Source of the DNA: Pseudomonadota bacterium
Lineage (GTDB): Bacteria; Pseudomonadota; Alphaproteobacteria; Rhodospirillales; 2-02-FULL-58-16
Direction: 5' to 3'
Assembly: GCA_022572335.1 (NCBI GenBank)
Contig: JACZWD010000084.1
Span: 1-10,320 of the forward strand
DNA length: 10,320 bases
Positions within the stretch are counted from its first letter, which is position 1; every line of letters starts with the position of its first letter. The notes beneath the pieces are model-generated. The model was not told the origin of the DNA. It made no database searches and worked only from the letters and a program-made list of their open reading frames with translations. Made by a program: the position numbers and the translations under genes. Of this stretch, positions 1 through 5,892 are shown in pieces.

Positions 1-515
1 ACTCCGAGATCTACACCTTGGATTTGAGCACCCGTGCCGTGAAGCGGCTGACCTTTCATTCGGCCATCGACACCTCTCCCAGCTTCGACGCCAATTCGGG
101 CAAGGTGGTGTTCAACTCCGACCGCGGCGGCACGCAGCAGCTCTATGTCATGGACGGGGACGGGAGCAACGTCAGGCGGATCAGCTTCGGCAAGGGACGG
201 TACGCCACGCCCGTATGGTCGCCGCGCGGCGACCTGATCGCCTTTACCAAGATCCATAAAGGACGGTTCTTCATCGGCGTCATGCGCACCGACGGCAGCG
301 AGGAACGACTGCTCGCCGAGGACTTCCTGGTCGAGGCGCCGACCTGGGCGCCCAACGGGCGGGTGTTGATGTTCTTCCGCCAGGAGCCCTCGGACGCCAA
401 GGGGGGCGGCGGCCGGTCGCGGCTCTACTCCATCGACCTGACCGGGTACAACGAGCGTGAAATCATCACCCCGCTGGATGCCTCGGACCCGGCGTGGTCG
501 CCCTTGATTCCGTAA
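1..515 (+). CDS. tolB: TolB, C-terminal part (5' end outside window)
   Basis: Periplasmic beta-propeller component of the Tol-Pal system, which binds Pal and takes part in outer-membrane invagination during division. The reading frame is open from base 3 with no start, so the gene enters from the left; about 170 C-terminal codons are visible, ending in TAA at 513-515. The protein shows tandem propeller blades of the TolB/WD40-like type: SDRGGTQQLYVMDGDGSN followed by RRIS, then ATPVWSPRGDLIAFTK, then APTWAPNGRVLMFF, and a final DASDPAWSP. These repeated 'aspartate-x-D-G/S ... P-x-WSPxG' units are characteristic of the family. Position immediately upstream of pal is the usual arrangement. A TTG at 18 is in frame but is internal, not a start. 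Identity is very secure; the signal peptide and N-terminal domain cannot be judged here. Confidence 0.96.
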   Translation, partial: SEIYTLDLSTRAVKRLTFHSAIDTSPSFDANSGKVVFNSDRGGTQQLYVMDGDGSNVRRISFGKGRYATPVWSPRGDLIAFTKIHKGRFFIGVMRTDGSEERLLAEDFLVEAPTWAPNGRVLMFFRQEPSDAKGGGGRSRLYSIDLTGYNEREIITPLDASDPAWSPLIP

Positions 516-528
516 TGGGGCCATCATA

Positions 529-547
529 TAGTCGCAACGGTAGTCGC
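529..547. repeat. Short direct repeat TAGTCGC x2 in the tolB-pal gap
   Basis: TAGTCGC occurs at 529-535 and again at 541-547, separated by 5 nt (12 nt start to start, about one helical turn). It lies just after the tolB stop codon. Such spacing is compatible with a pair of protein half-sites, but seven bases is short and no known regulator is recognised. Confidence 0.3.
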
Positions 548-573
548 TAAGCCGAACGGCCTTCGAAAATCTT

Positions 574-608
574 TTGGAGTTGACTTCTTTTACCATTAAA
601 GAAAACGG
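574..608 (+). promoter_or_regulatory. Possible pal promoter region in an AT-rich patch
   Basis: The 183-nt gap between tolB and pal (516-698) is clearly richer in A and T than the flanking genes. It contains overlapping -35-like hexamers TTGGAG (574-579) and TTGACT (580-585). TAAAGA (597-602) sits 17 nt after the first; no good -10 follows the second. A small inverted repeat TTCTTT / AAAGAA (585-590 and 598-603, 7-nt spacer) overlaps this patch and could be an operator or chance. The gap length and base composition suggest pal has its own promoter, but the hexamer matches are weak. Confidence 0.25.
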
Positions 609-698
609 TGTTCAGATTCGAGAGGGTCCGGCAGTCCACGTCCGCTTGGGGTAGCAGTGCGTTTTTACGTCAAACGCGCCGATGAGGAGGAAATTTTA

Positions 699-1235
699 AT
701 GCGCTTTAAGATCTTGGGCCTGATAGCGGCCGCGGCTCTCGTCGCCGCCTGCGAGACCGCGCCGGAGGAAAAGGCCGCGACCAGCGGCGCCGGCGCCGCA
801 ACCACCACCACGGCCGCAGCGCCAGCCGTCAGCCCGCCCGCCGCGATGCCCTCGGGCCCGGCCAAGGGTTCGAAGGCGGAGTTCGTGTCCGAGGTGGGGG
901 ACCGCATCTTCTTCGAGTTCGACAAGTACAACCTGAAGGCGGACGCCCGCGGGACCCTGGAGAAACAGGCCGCCTGGCTTAACAAGTGGCCGGCGGTAAC
1001 GATCACCGTCGAAGGGCATTGCGACGAGCGCGGCACCCGCGAGTACAACTTGGCGCTGGGTGAGCGGCGCGCCAATTCGGTCAAGGATTACCTGGTGGCG
1101 CTGGGGGTCAACCCGAGCCGCATCAAGACCATCTCGTATGGCAAGGAGCGCCCGGTGGCGCTCGGCTCCAACGAGTCGGCCTGGGCCCAGAACCGCCGCG
1201 GCGTGACGGCCATAACCGGAGGCGCCGGGGTCTAA
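699..1235 (+). CDS. pal: Pal, peptidoglycan-associated outer-membrane lipoprotein
   Basis: Outer-membrane lipoprotein that anchors the membrane to peptidoglycan and binds TolB/TolA. The 178-residue product has a lipoprotein signal peptide (basic M-R-F-K, hydrophobic core, lipobox V-A-A-C with the acylated Cys at residue 18). An Ala/Thr/Pro-rich tether runs over roughly residues 19-58, and an OmpA-like C-terminal domain follows. That domain begins around D-R-I-F-F-E-F-D-K-Y (68-77) and carries the peptidoglycan-binding signature GHCDERGTREYN (106-117) and LGERRA (120-125), with the expected binding Asp109 and Arg in the ERR segment. The ATG at 699 is preferred over the in-frame GTG at 657: it follows a strong GAGGAGG ribosome site (684-690), and the signal peptide starts exactly there. 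Length and tolB-pal-cpoB order are typical. Confidence 0.97.
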   Translation: MRFKILGLIAAAALVAACETAPEEKAATSGAGAATTTTAAAPAVSPPAAMPSGPAKGSKAEFVSEVGDRIFFEFDKYNLKADARGTLEKQAAWLNKWPAVTITVEGHCDERGTREYNLALGERRANSVKDYLVALGVNPSRIKTISYGKERPVALGSNESAWAQNRRGVTAITGGAGV

Positions 1236-1246
1236 GTCCCGCCTCC
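1218..1246 (+). other. Hairpin spanning the pal stop codon
   Basis: GGAGGC (1218-1223) can pair with GCCTCC (1241-1246), with GGG/CCC stacking inside and the pal TAA in the loop. A run of six T follows only at 1257-1262, about ten bases after the stem, so it is not a canonical terminator. The left arm, extended to 1228, can instead pair with the left arm of the downstream terminator (see findings). Confidence 0.4.
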
Positions 1247-1264
1247 CCTCATCGGATTTTTTCC

Positions 1265-1313
1265 GGCGCCTCCCGTTCCGGCCCTCGCCGGGATGGGCAG
1301 GCGCCCTATTTTT
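1265..1313 (+). terminator. Intrinsic terminator after pal
   Basis: GGCGCCT (1265-1271) pairs with AGGCGCC (1299-1305). Nested inside is CCGGC (1278-1282) with GCCGG (1287-1291) closing a 4-nt loop, giving a long GC-rich stem. It is followed directly by CTATTTTT (1306-1313). This is a good Rho-independent terminator by eye and would end or attenuate transcription from pal before cpoB. Confidence 0.7.
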
Positions 1314-1322
1314 GCCTAGAAT
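1294..1322 (+). promoter_or_regulatory. Candidate cpoB promoter overlapping the terminator
   Basis: TGGGCA (1294-1299, four of six matches to TTGACA) and TAGAAT (1317-1322, five of six to TATAAT) are separated by exactly 17 nt. A start near 1329 would give a leader of about 84 nt before the cpoB ATG. The -35 falls within the right half of the pal terminator stem. A separate promoter for cpoB makes sense behind a terminator, but no experimental signal is available. Confidence 0.35.
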
Positions 1323-1355
1323 GGGTGCCAGAATTCCGTGCGCGGCCATCGGTGA

Positions 1356-1378
1356 TACCCACCGGTGAGCCGGTGGTA
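1356..1378 (+). other. Perfect hairpin in the cpoB leader
   Basis: CCACCGG (1359-1365) and CCGGTGG (1370-1376) form a perfect 7-bp stem with a TGAG loop, extendable by a T-A and an A-T pair across a one-base bulge. It lies 25-35 nt upstream of the ribosome site of cpoB and includes an in-frame GTG (1365) that is unlikely to be the start. There is no T run after it, so it is not a terminator. A role in message stability or translation is only a possibility. Confidence 0.4.
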
Positions 1379-1412
1379 CGCAGTGTCGCAGAACCATTTC
1401 AGGGGAACAGGT

Positions 1413-2456
1413 ATGAAACGCTGGCTTGGCCTTTCCGGGTATGCCGCGGGCGGCCTTGGATGGCTCCCGGTGGCGGTGGTTGCGGCCCTGCTGAGCGCCC
1501 CCCACGCCCTCGCCCAAAGCGGCGAGCTCAGGTCCCTGCTTGACCGTATGGAGCGCCTGGAACGCGATATCGGGGCTCTCAACCGGCAGCTTTCGCGCGG
1601 GGGAAAACGGCCCCTGGTGGCGCCGGGCGCCGTTTCCGGCACCGCTGACGCCGGGCCCGCCATGGCGCGCCTGGATATCCGTTTGACCGCGCTGGACGAG
1701 GAGTTGCGGGCGGCCACGGGAAAGATGGAGGAGCTGACCTACCGGTTCGGCCAGATCAACAGTCGCCTCGACAAGCTGGTCGGCGACGTGGATTACCGGC
1801 TGAGCGTGCTGGAAAGGGCGAGGACCGGAGCGCCCGGTGTGGCCGAGGCCCCGGTGTCCGGTCCGCCCCCGATGGCGGCGGTGCCGCGCGCGCCGGCGGT
1901 CGAGGCGAGGGCGCCCGGCGCCAGGGGTCAAGGTTTCGCGGCGCCGCCGGGGATTCTCGGGACCATTACCGAAAACGACTTGAAAGCGATCACGCCGCCC
2001 AAGGCGCGAGCCGGACCGGCGCAGCCGGTGGTCGCCCCGGCGGCGACCGAAACCGCGGTGTTGCCCGAAGGGACTCCCAAGGAGCGCTATACCTACGCCT
2101 TCGGGTTGTTGCGCCAAGCCAAGTACGACGAAGCGGAAGCGGCCTTGCGGGCGTTTATCCAGGCCCACGGCGACGATCCGCTGGCCAGCAATGCCCGCTT
2201 CTGGCTTGGGGACACCTATTACGTACGCGAGCAATTCAAAGAGGCCGCCAAGACTTTCCTCGCGGGCTACAAGGCCGATCCCAAGGGTGCCAAGGCGCCC
2301 GACGACCTGCTCAAGCTGGGCATGTCTCTGGCCCGCCTGGAGAAGAAAAAGGAAGCATGCGTGACCTTCGCCAAGCTGAAGACGGATTTTCCCGATGCCC
2401 CGGACAGGATCAAGAAGGCCGCGGCCAGGGAACGCCAGCGTGCCGCCTGCAAGTAA
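1413..2456 (+). CDS. cpoB: CpoB/YbgF, periplasmic Tol-Pal coordinator
   Basis: Periplasmic protein of the Tol-Pal system; in Escherichia coli CpoB links outer-membrane constriction to septal peptidoglycan synthesis. The 347-residue product starts with a Sec signal peptide (M-K-R-W, hydrophobic stretch, likely cleavage after H-A-L-A, residue 34). Heptad-like coiled-coil segments follow at about 38-60 and 86-136, then a Pro/Ala-rich linker (about 139-215). The C-terminal YbgF domain with TPR-type repeats covers about 222-347: ERYTYAFGLLRQAKYDEAEA, then NARFWLGDTYYVREQFKEAA, then a third repeat with LLKLGMSLARLEKKKEAC. ATG 1413 is chosen over GTG 1365 because it has an AGGGG ribosome site (1401-1405) and places the signal peptide at the N-terminus. 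tilS follows 7 nt after the stop. The linker is longer than in E. coli, and total length is higher than the roughly 260 residues there. Confidence 0.94.
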   Translation: MKRWLGLSGYAAGGLGWLPVAVVAALLSAPHALAQSGELRSLLDRMERLERDIGALNRQLSRGGKRPLVAPGAVSGTADAGPAMARLDIRLTALDEELRAATGKMEELTYRFGQINSRLDKLVGDVDYRLSVLERARTGAPGVAEAPVSGPPPMAAVPRAPAVEARAPGARGQGFAAPPGILGTITENDLKAITPPKARAGPAQPVVAPAATETAVLPEGTPKERYTYAFGLLRQAKYDEAEAALRAFIQAHGDDPLASNARFWLGDTYYVREQFKEAAKTFLAGYKADPKGAKAPDDLLKLGMSLARLEKKKEACVTFAKLKTDFPDAPDRIKKAAARERQRAACK

Positions 2457-2463
2457 ACCCGCG

Positions 2464-3846
2464 ATGGATATTGCCGGGCCGCCGCGTGACAGGGAGCCGG
2501 CTTCCGCGGCGCCGGTTTCCGACGATGCCTTTGCCGACATGATGGCGGCCGTCGGTCCCTTCGAAGCGAACCCCCGCCTGGCGGTGGCGGTGTCCGGGGG
2601 CGGCGACAGCATGGCTCTTTGCCTGCTGGCGCAACGCTGGGCCGGCCGGCGGCGGGGGAGCACGACGGCGCTGACCGTCGACCACGGATTACGGCCCGAG
2701 GCCGCGGACGAAGCGCGCCAGGTGGGCCGGTGGCTGAAGGCACGCGGCGTCGCCCACCACGTGCTTGAATGGCGTGGCCCCAAGCCCGTTTCGGGCATAC
2801 AGGCGGCGGCGCGGGCGGCCCGCTATGGCCTGATGACGGCATGGGCGCGCGAGGCCGGCGTGCTCCATCTGCTGGTTGCCCATCACCAGGAGGACCAGGC
2901 GGAAACCTTCCTCCTGCGCCTGGAGCGGGGCAGCGGCATCGACGGGCTTTCGGCCATGGCCGCGGTCGTCGAGACGCCGGCGGTGCGACTGGTGCGGCCC
3001 CTGCTGGGGGTGCCGCGGGCGCGGCTCAGGGCGACGGCGCGGGCCTTCGGCCAGGAATGGCTGGAGGATCCGTCCAACCGCGACGCCGCCTTCGCCCGGA
3101 CGCGGATCCGGGCGGCCCTGCCGGCCTTGGCGCGGTCGGGGATGTCGCCGGCAGTGCTGGCCGAGAAGGCGAACCGGGTGGGACACGTGCGCATTGCGCT
3201 GGAAAACGCCGCCTCGGCCCTGTTGGCGGTGTGTTGCACCGTCCACCCCGCGGGATACGCCCGCCTCGACCAGTCCACCCTGGCGGCGGCGCCCGAAGAC
3301 GTATCCTTCAGGGCCCTGGCCCGCATCCTCATGTGCGTGGGGGGACGCGAATATGCGCCCAGGCGGGAGAAACTGGAACGGCTCCACGCCGTGGTTGTGG
3401 GCGGAAAGCTGGGCCAGGCCCGGACCCTGGGCGGGTGCCGGATCCTGGCCGAGCGGTACAGAATCCTGGTCTGCCGCGAGATGCGTGGAATGCCCGAGCC
3501 CCTTGCCGCCGTTCCCGGGACGCAGGTCGTCTGGGATGGCCGCTTCGTCATCCGTTTCGCCGCCACCGGCGAAGGCGCCCCGCGCCCGCGGCATCCCGCC
3601 CACCTGACGCGCCTGGGGCGCGAGGGCTGGGCCGAGGTGGCCGCCGACCGGCCGGACCTCAAGGGGGCCCCGGTTCCGGCCGCCGTCAGGCTGTCGCTGC
3701 CGGCGCTGCGGGACGAATTGGGTGTTTTCGCCGTTCCCCATTTGTATTATACTCGTGCAGGCGGGTGCGGGCCGGGCGTGGGGTTCGGGCGCATCGCGTT
3801 TTGTCCGCCGAATAGCATCTCCGGGGTGGGGTTTAGGCTTGCGTAA
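2464..3846 (+). CDS. tilS: TilS, tRNA(Ile)-lysidine synthetase
   Basis: ATP-dependent enzyme that attaches lysine to C34 of tRNA(Ile) with a CAU anticodon, changing its decoding from AUG to AUA and its charging from Met to Ile; usually essential. The 460-residue product has the PP-loop ATP site SGGGDS (residues 44-49), the VDHGLRPEA segment (72-80), and the HHQEDQAETFLLRL motif (140-153). DPSNRDAAFARTRIR (202-216) is also diagnostic of TilS. The C-terminal region is divergent but ends in the usual manner (A-V-P-H-L ... F-C-P-P-N ... G-F-R-L-A). The ATG at 2464 lies 7 nt past the cpoB stop and has no strong ribosome site, suggesting coupling to cpoB. The frame is open upstream into cpoB, but an earlier start is unlikely. 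The tilS-ftsH order is common in proteobacteria. Confidence 0.95.
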   Translation: MDIAGPPRDREPASAAPVSDDAFADMMAAVGPFEANPRLAVAVSGGGDSMALCLLAQRWAGRRRGSTTALTVDHGLRPEAADEARQVGRWLKARGVAHHVLEWRGPKPVSGIQAAARAARYGLMTAWAREAGVLHLLVAHHQEDQAETFLLRLERGSGIDGLSAMAAVVETPAVRLVRPLLGVPRARLRATARAFGQEWLEDPSNRDAAFARTRIRAALPALARSGMSPAVLAEKANRVGHVRIALENAASALLAVCCTVHPAGYARLDQSTLAAAPEDVSFRALARILMCVGGREYAPRREKLERLHAVVVGGKLGQARTLGGCRILAERYRILVCREMRGMPEPLAAVPGTQVVWDGRFVIRFAATGEGAPRPRHPAHLTRLGREGWAEVAADRPDLKGAPVPAAVRLSLPALRDELGVFAVPHLYYTRAGGCGPGVGFGRIAFCPPNSISGVGFRLA

Positions 3847-3864
3847 CGTTTCTCGCGTATTATT
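3838..3864 (+). promoter_or_regulatory. Possible heat-shock-type promoter of ftsH
   Basis: CTTGCGT (3838-3844, over the end of tilS) is followed after 13 nt by TATTAT (3858-3863) in a locally AT-rich patch of an otherwise GC-rich leader. CTTG with a short spacer resembles sigma-32-type promoters, and ftsH is heat-shock controlled in several proteobacteria. The -10 match (TAT core) is partial. The spacing is too short for a sigma-70 promoter with TTGCGT. This is a weak inference from position and motif. Confidence 0.25.
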
Positions 3865-3881
3865 TCTTGGGAACGGGAAAG

Positions 3882-3896
3882 GTTCGGCGCCCGAAC
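3882..3896 (+). other. Short perfect hairpin in the ftsH leader
   Basis: GTTCGG (3882-3887) and CCGAAC (3891-3896) form a 6-bp perfect stem closed by a 3-nt CGC loop. It lies in the 120-nt gap 3847-3966, between the possible promoter and the ribosome site. No T run follows, so it is not an intrinsic terminator. Nothing else is recognised in this gap. Confidence 0.35.
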
Positions 3897-3966
3897 GTGG
3901 CGTAAGGGGCCGAATCCCGGGAATGGTCGACGGTCCCCGTTTGCAAGGCAAGGAAGGAAGGGATAG

Positions 3967-5892
3967 GTGAATTTCGGCCGCAATCTGGCGCTGTGGGTCA
4001 TCATTGCCCTGCTCGTGTTCTCGCTGTTCAACCTGTTCCAGGGGTCGTCCCGCGAGGGAACGCAGGCGCAACTGGCGTTTTCCGATTTCGTGACCGCGGT
4101 TGAAAGCGGCGAGATCCGCGACGTCACCATGCAGGGCAACAACATCACCGGTCATTACCGGGATGGGCGCAATTTTTCCACCTATGCGCCGGATGACGCC
4201 GACCTGGTTGCCAAGCTGACCGAGGGGCGCGTACGCATCAGCGCCGTGCCGGCGGACGATGGGACGCCCACGTTTTGGGGCATCCTGATCTCGTGGTTCC
4301 CCATGCTGCTGTTGATCGGGGTGTGGATCTTTTTCATGCGGCAGATGCAGTCCGGCGGCGGCAGGGCCATGGGGTTCGGCAAGTCGAAGGCGCGCTTGCT
4401 GACGGAAAAGTCGGCCCGCATAACGTTCGACGACGTCGCCGGTATCGACGAGGCCAAGCAGGAGGTCGAGGAGATCATCGATTTCCTCAAAGACCCCCAG
4501 AAATTCCAGCGCCTTGGCGGCAAGCTCCCCAAGGGGTGCCTCCTGGTGGGGCCGCCGGGCACCGGCAAGACCCTGTTGGCGCGCGCCATCGCCGGCGAGG
4601 CCAACGTGCCGTTCTTCACCATCTCCGGTTCGGACTTCGTCGAGATGTTTGTCGGCGTCGGCGCGGCGCGTGTCCGCGACATGTTCGAACAGGGCAAGAA
4701 GAACGCGCCCTGCATCATCTTCATCGACGAGCTTGACGCCGTCGGCCGCCACCGGGGCGCCGGTCTGGGCGGCGGCAACGACGAGCGCGAGCAGACCCTG
4801 AACCAGCTCCTGGTCGAGATGGACGGGTTCGAATCCAACGAGGGCGTCATCCTCATCGCGGCCACCAACCGGCCCGACGTTCTCGACCCGGCGCTGCTCA
4901 GGCCCGGCCGTTTCGACCGCCAGGTGGTGGTGCCCAATCCCGATATCCTGGGCCGCGAGAAGATCATGAAGGTCCACATGCGCAAGGTGCCGCTGGCGCC
5001 CGACGTCGATGCCCGCGTCATTGCCCGCGGCACGCCGGGCTTTTCCGGCGCCGATCTCGCCAACCTGGTCAACGAGGCGGCGCTGCTGGCGGCGCGCCGG
5101 GGCAGGCGCGTCGTCACCATGGACGAGTTCGAGGCGGCCAAGGACAAGGTGATGATGGGTCCCGAGCGCCGCTCCATGGTCATGACCGACGAAGAGAAGA
5201 AGCTGACCGCGTATCACGAGGCGGGGCACGCCCTGGTGGCGCTGTACGTGCCCAAGCACGACCCGCTGCACAAGGTGACGATCATTCCCCGCGGCCGGGC
5301 GCTCGGCGTGACCTTGACCCTGCCCGAACGGGACCGCTACAGCAATTCCAAGGTCGAGCTTAAGTCGAGACTGGCGATGATGTTCGGCGGCCGGGTTGCC
5401 GAAGAGATCATCTTCGGGCCCGAGAACGTCACCACCGGCGCCGGTGACGACATCAAGCAGGCGACCGCGTTGGCGCGGCGCATGGTCACCGAGTTCGGTT
5501 TCAGCGAAAGGCTGGGGACGCTCAGGTATGCGGAGAACGAGGAGGAAATCTTCCTCGGCCATTCGGTGACCCAGCGCAAGAACGTCTCCGACGCGACCGC
5601 CAAGATCATCGACGAGGAGATCCGCGGCCTCATCGACGAAGCGGGGGCGACGGCCCGCGCCATCCTGGAGGAACACCGCGACGACCTGGAGACCCTGGGG
5701 GAGGCGCTGCTCGAATACGAGACGCTGACCGGCGACGAAGTGAAAGCCCTGCTCAGGGGCGAGTCCATCGTCCGCCCGGAAGAGGACGAGGCACCGAAGG
5801 ACCCGGGGCACGGGGCCTCCGTTCCCGCGAGCGGCAGAAAGGCCAAGGAACACCCCGGCCCCCTGAAGACCGCGCCACAGCCCGAATCCTGA
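3967..5892 (+). CDS. ftsH: FtsH, membrane ATP-dependent zinc metalloprotease
   Basis: Inner-membrane AAA+ protease that degrades misassembled membrane proteins and regulatory substrates, among them LpxC and sigma-32 in E. coli. The 641-residue product has a first membrane segment (about 7-25), a periplasmic domain (about 26-103) and a second membrane segment (about 105-124). The AAA module has Walker A GPPGTGKT (195-202), pore motif F228-V-G, Walker B with D254-E255, and the second region of homology with arginine fingers around R312 and R315. The protease domain has the zinc motif HEAGH (417-421) and TGAGDD (490-495) supplying the third ligand. All catalytic residues are intact. The start is GTG 3967, supported by the purine-rich ribosome site AGGAAGGAAGGG (3951-3962) and by the N-terminus MNFGRNLALWVII, which matches the family. 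The tail after residue 600 is acidic then Lys/Pro-rich, as expected for a disordered C-terminus. Confidence 0.98.
   Translation: MNFGRNLALWVIIALLVFSLFNLFQGSSREGTQAQLAFSDFVTAVESGEIRDVTMQGNNITGHYRDGRNFSTYAPDDADLVAKLTEGRVRISAVPADDGTPTFWGILISWFPMLLLIGVWIFFMRQMQSGGGRAMGFGKSKARLLTEKSARITFDDVAGIDEAKQEVEEIIDFLKDPQKFQRLGGKLPKGCLLVGPPGTGKTLLARAIAGEANVPFFTISGSDFVEMFVGVGAARVRDMFEQGKKNAPCIIFIDELDAVGRHRGAGLGGGNDEREQTLNQLLVEMDGFESNEGVILIAATNRPDVLDPALLRPGRFDRQVVVPNPDILGREKIMKVHMRKVPLAPDVDARVIARGTPGFSGADLANLVNEAALLAARRGRRVVTMDEFEAAKDKVMMGPERRSMVMTDEEKKLTAYHEAGHALVALYVPKHDPLHKVTIIPRGRALGVTLTLPERDRYSNSKVELKSRLAMMFGGRVAEEIIFGPENVTTGAGDDIKQATALARRMVTEFGFSERLGTLRYAENEEEIFLGHSVTQRKNVSDATAKIIDEEIRGLIDEAGATARAILEEHRDDLETLGEALLEYETLTGDEVKALLRGESIVRPEEDEAPKDPGHGASVPASGRKAKEHPGPLKTAPQPES

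Noticed and set aside
657..698. GTG 657 as the pal start
   Set aside because: It would put 14 charged residues before the lipoprotein signal peptide; the ribosome site and signal peptide both point to ATG 699.
1365..1412. GTG 1365 as the cpoB start
   Set aside because: It lies inside a hairpin, has no ribosome site and would add 16 residues ahead of a clean Sec signal peptide starting at 1413.
696..2798. A 700-codon open frame on the minus strand across pal, cpoB and tilS
   Set aside because: It is a shadow of pal and cpoB and runs through the terminator and non-coding gap between them. The product is low-complexity and has no recognisable motif.
3745..3750. TATTAT within the end of tilS as an ftsH promoter -10
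   Set aside because: It encodes two tyrosines in the conserved C-terminal segment of TilS and has no acceptable -35 at 16-18 nt.
2689..5853. A 1054-codon open frame on the minus strand across tilS and ftsH
   Set aside because: It is antisense to two unmistakable enzymes with complete catalytic motifs. Long antisense frames arise readily in GC-rich coding DNA because stop codons are rare. Its translation is Arg/Gly/His-rich with no domain.
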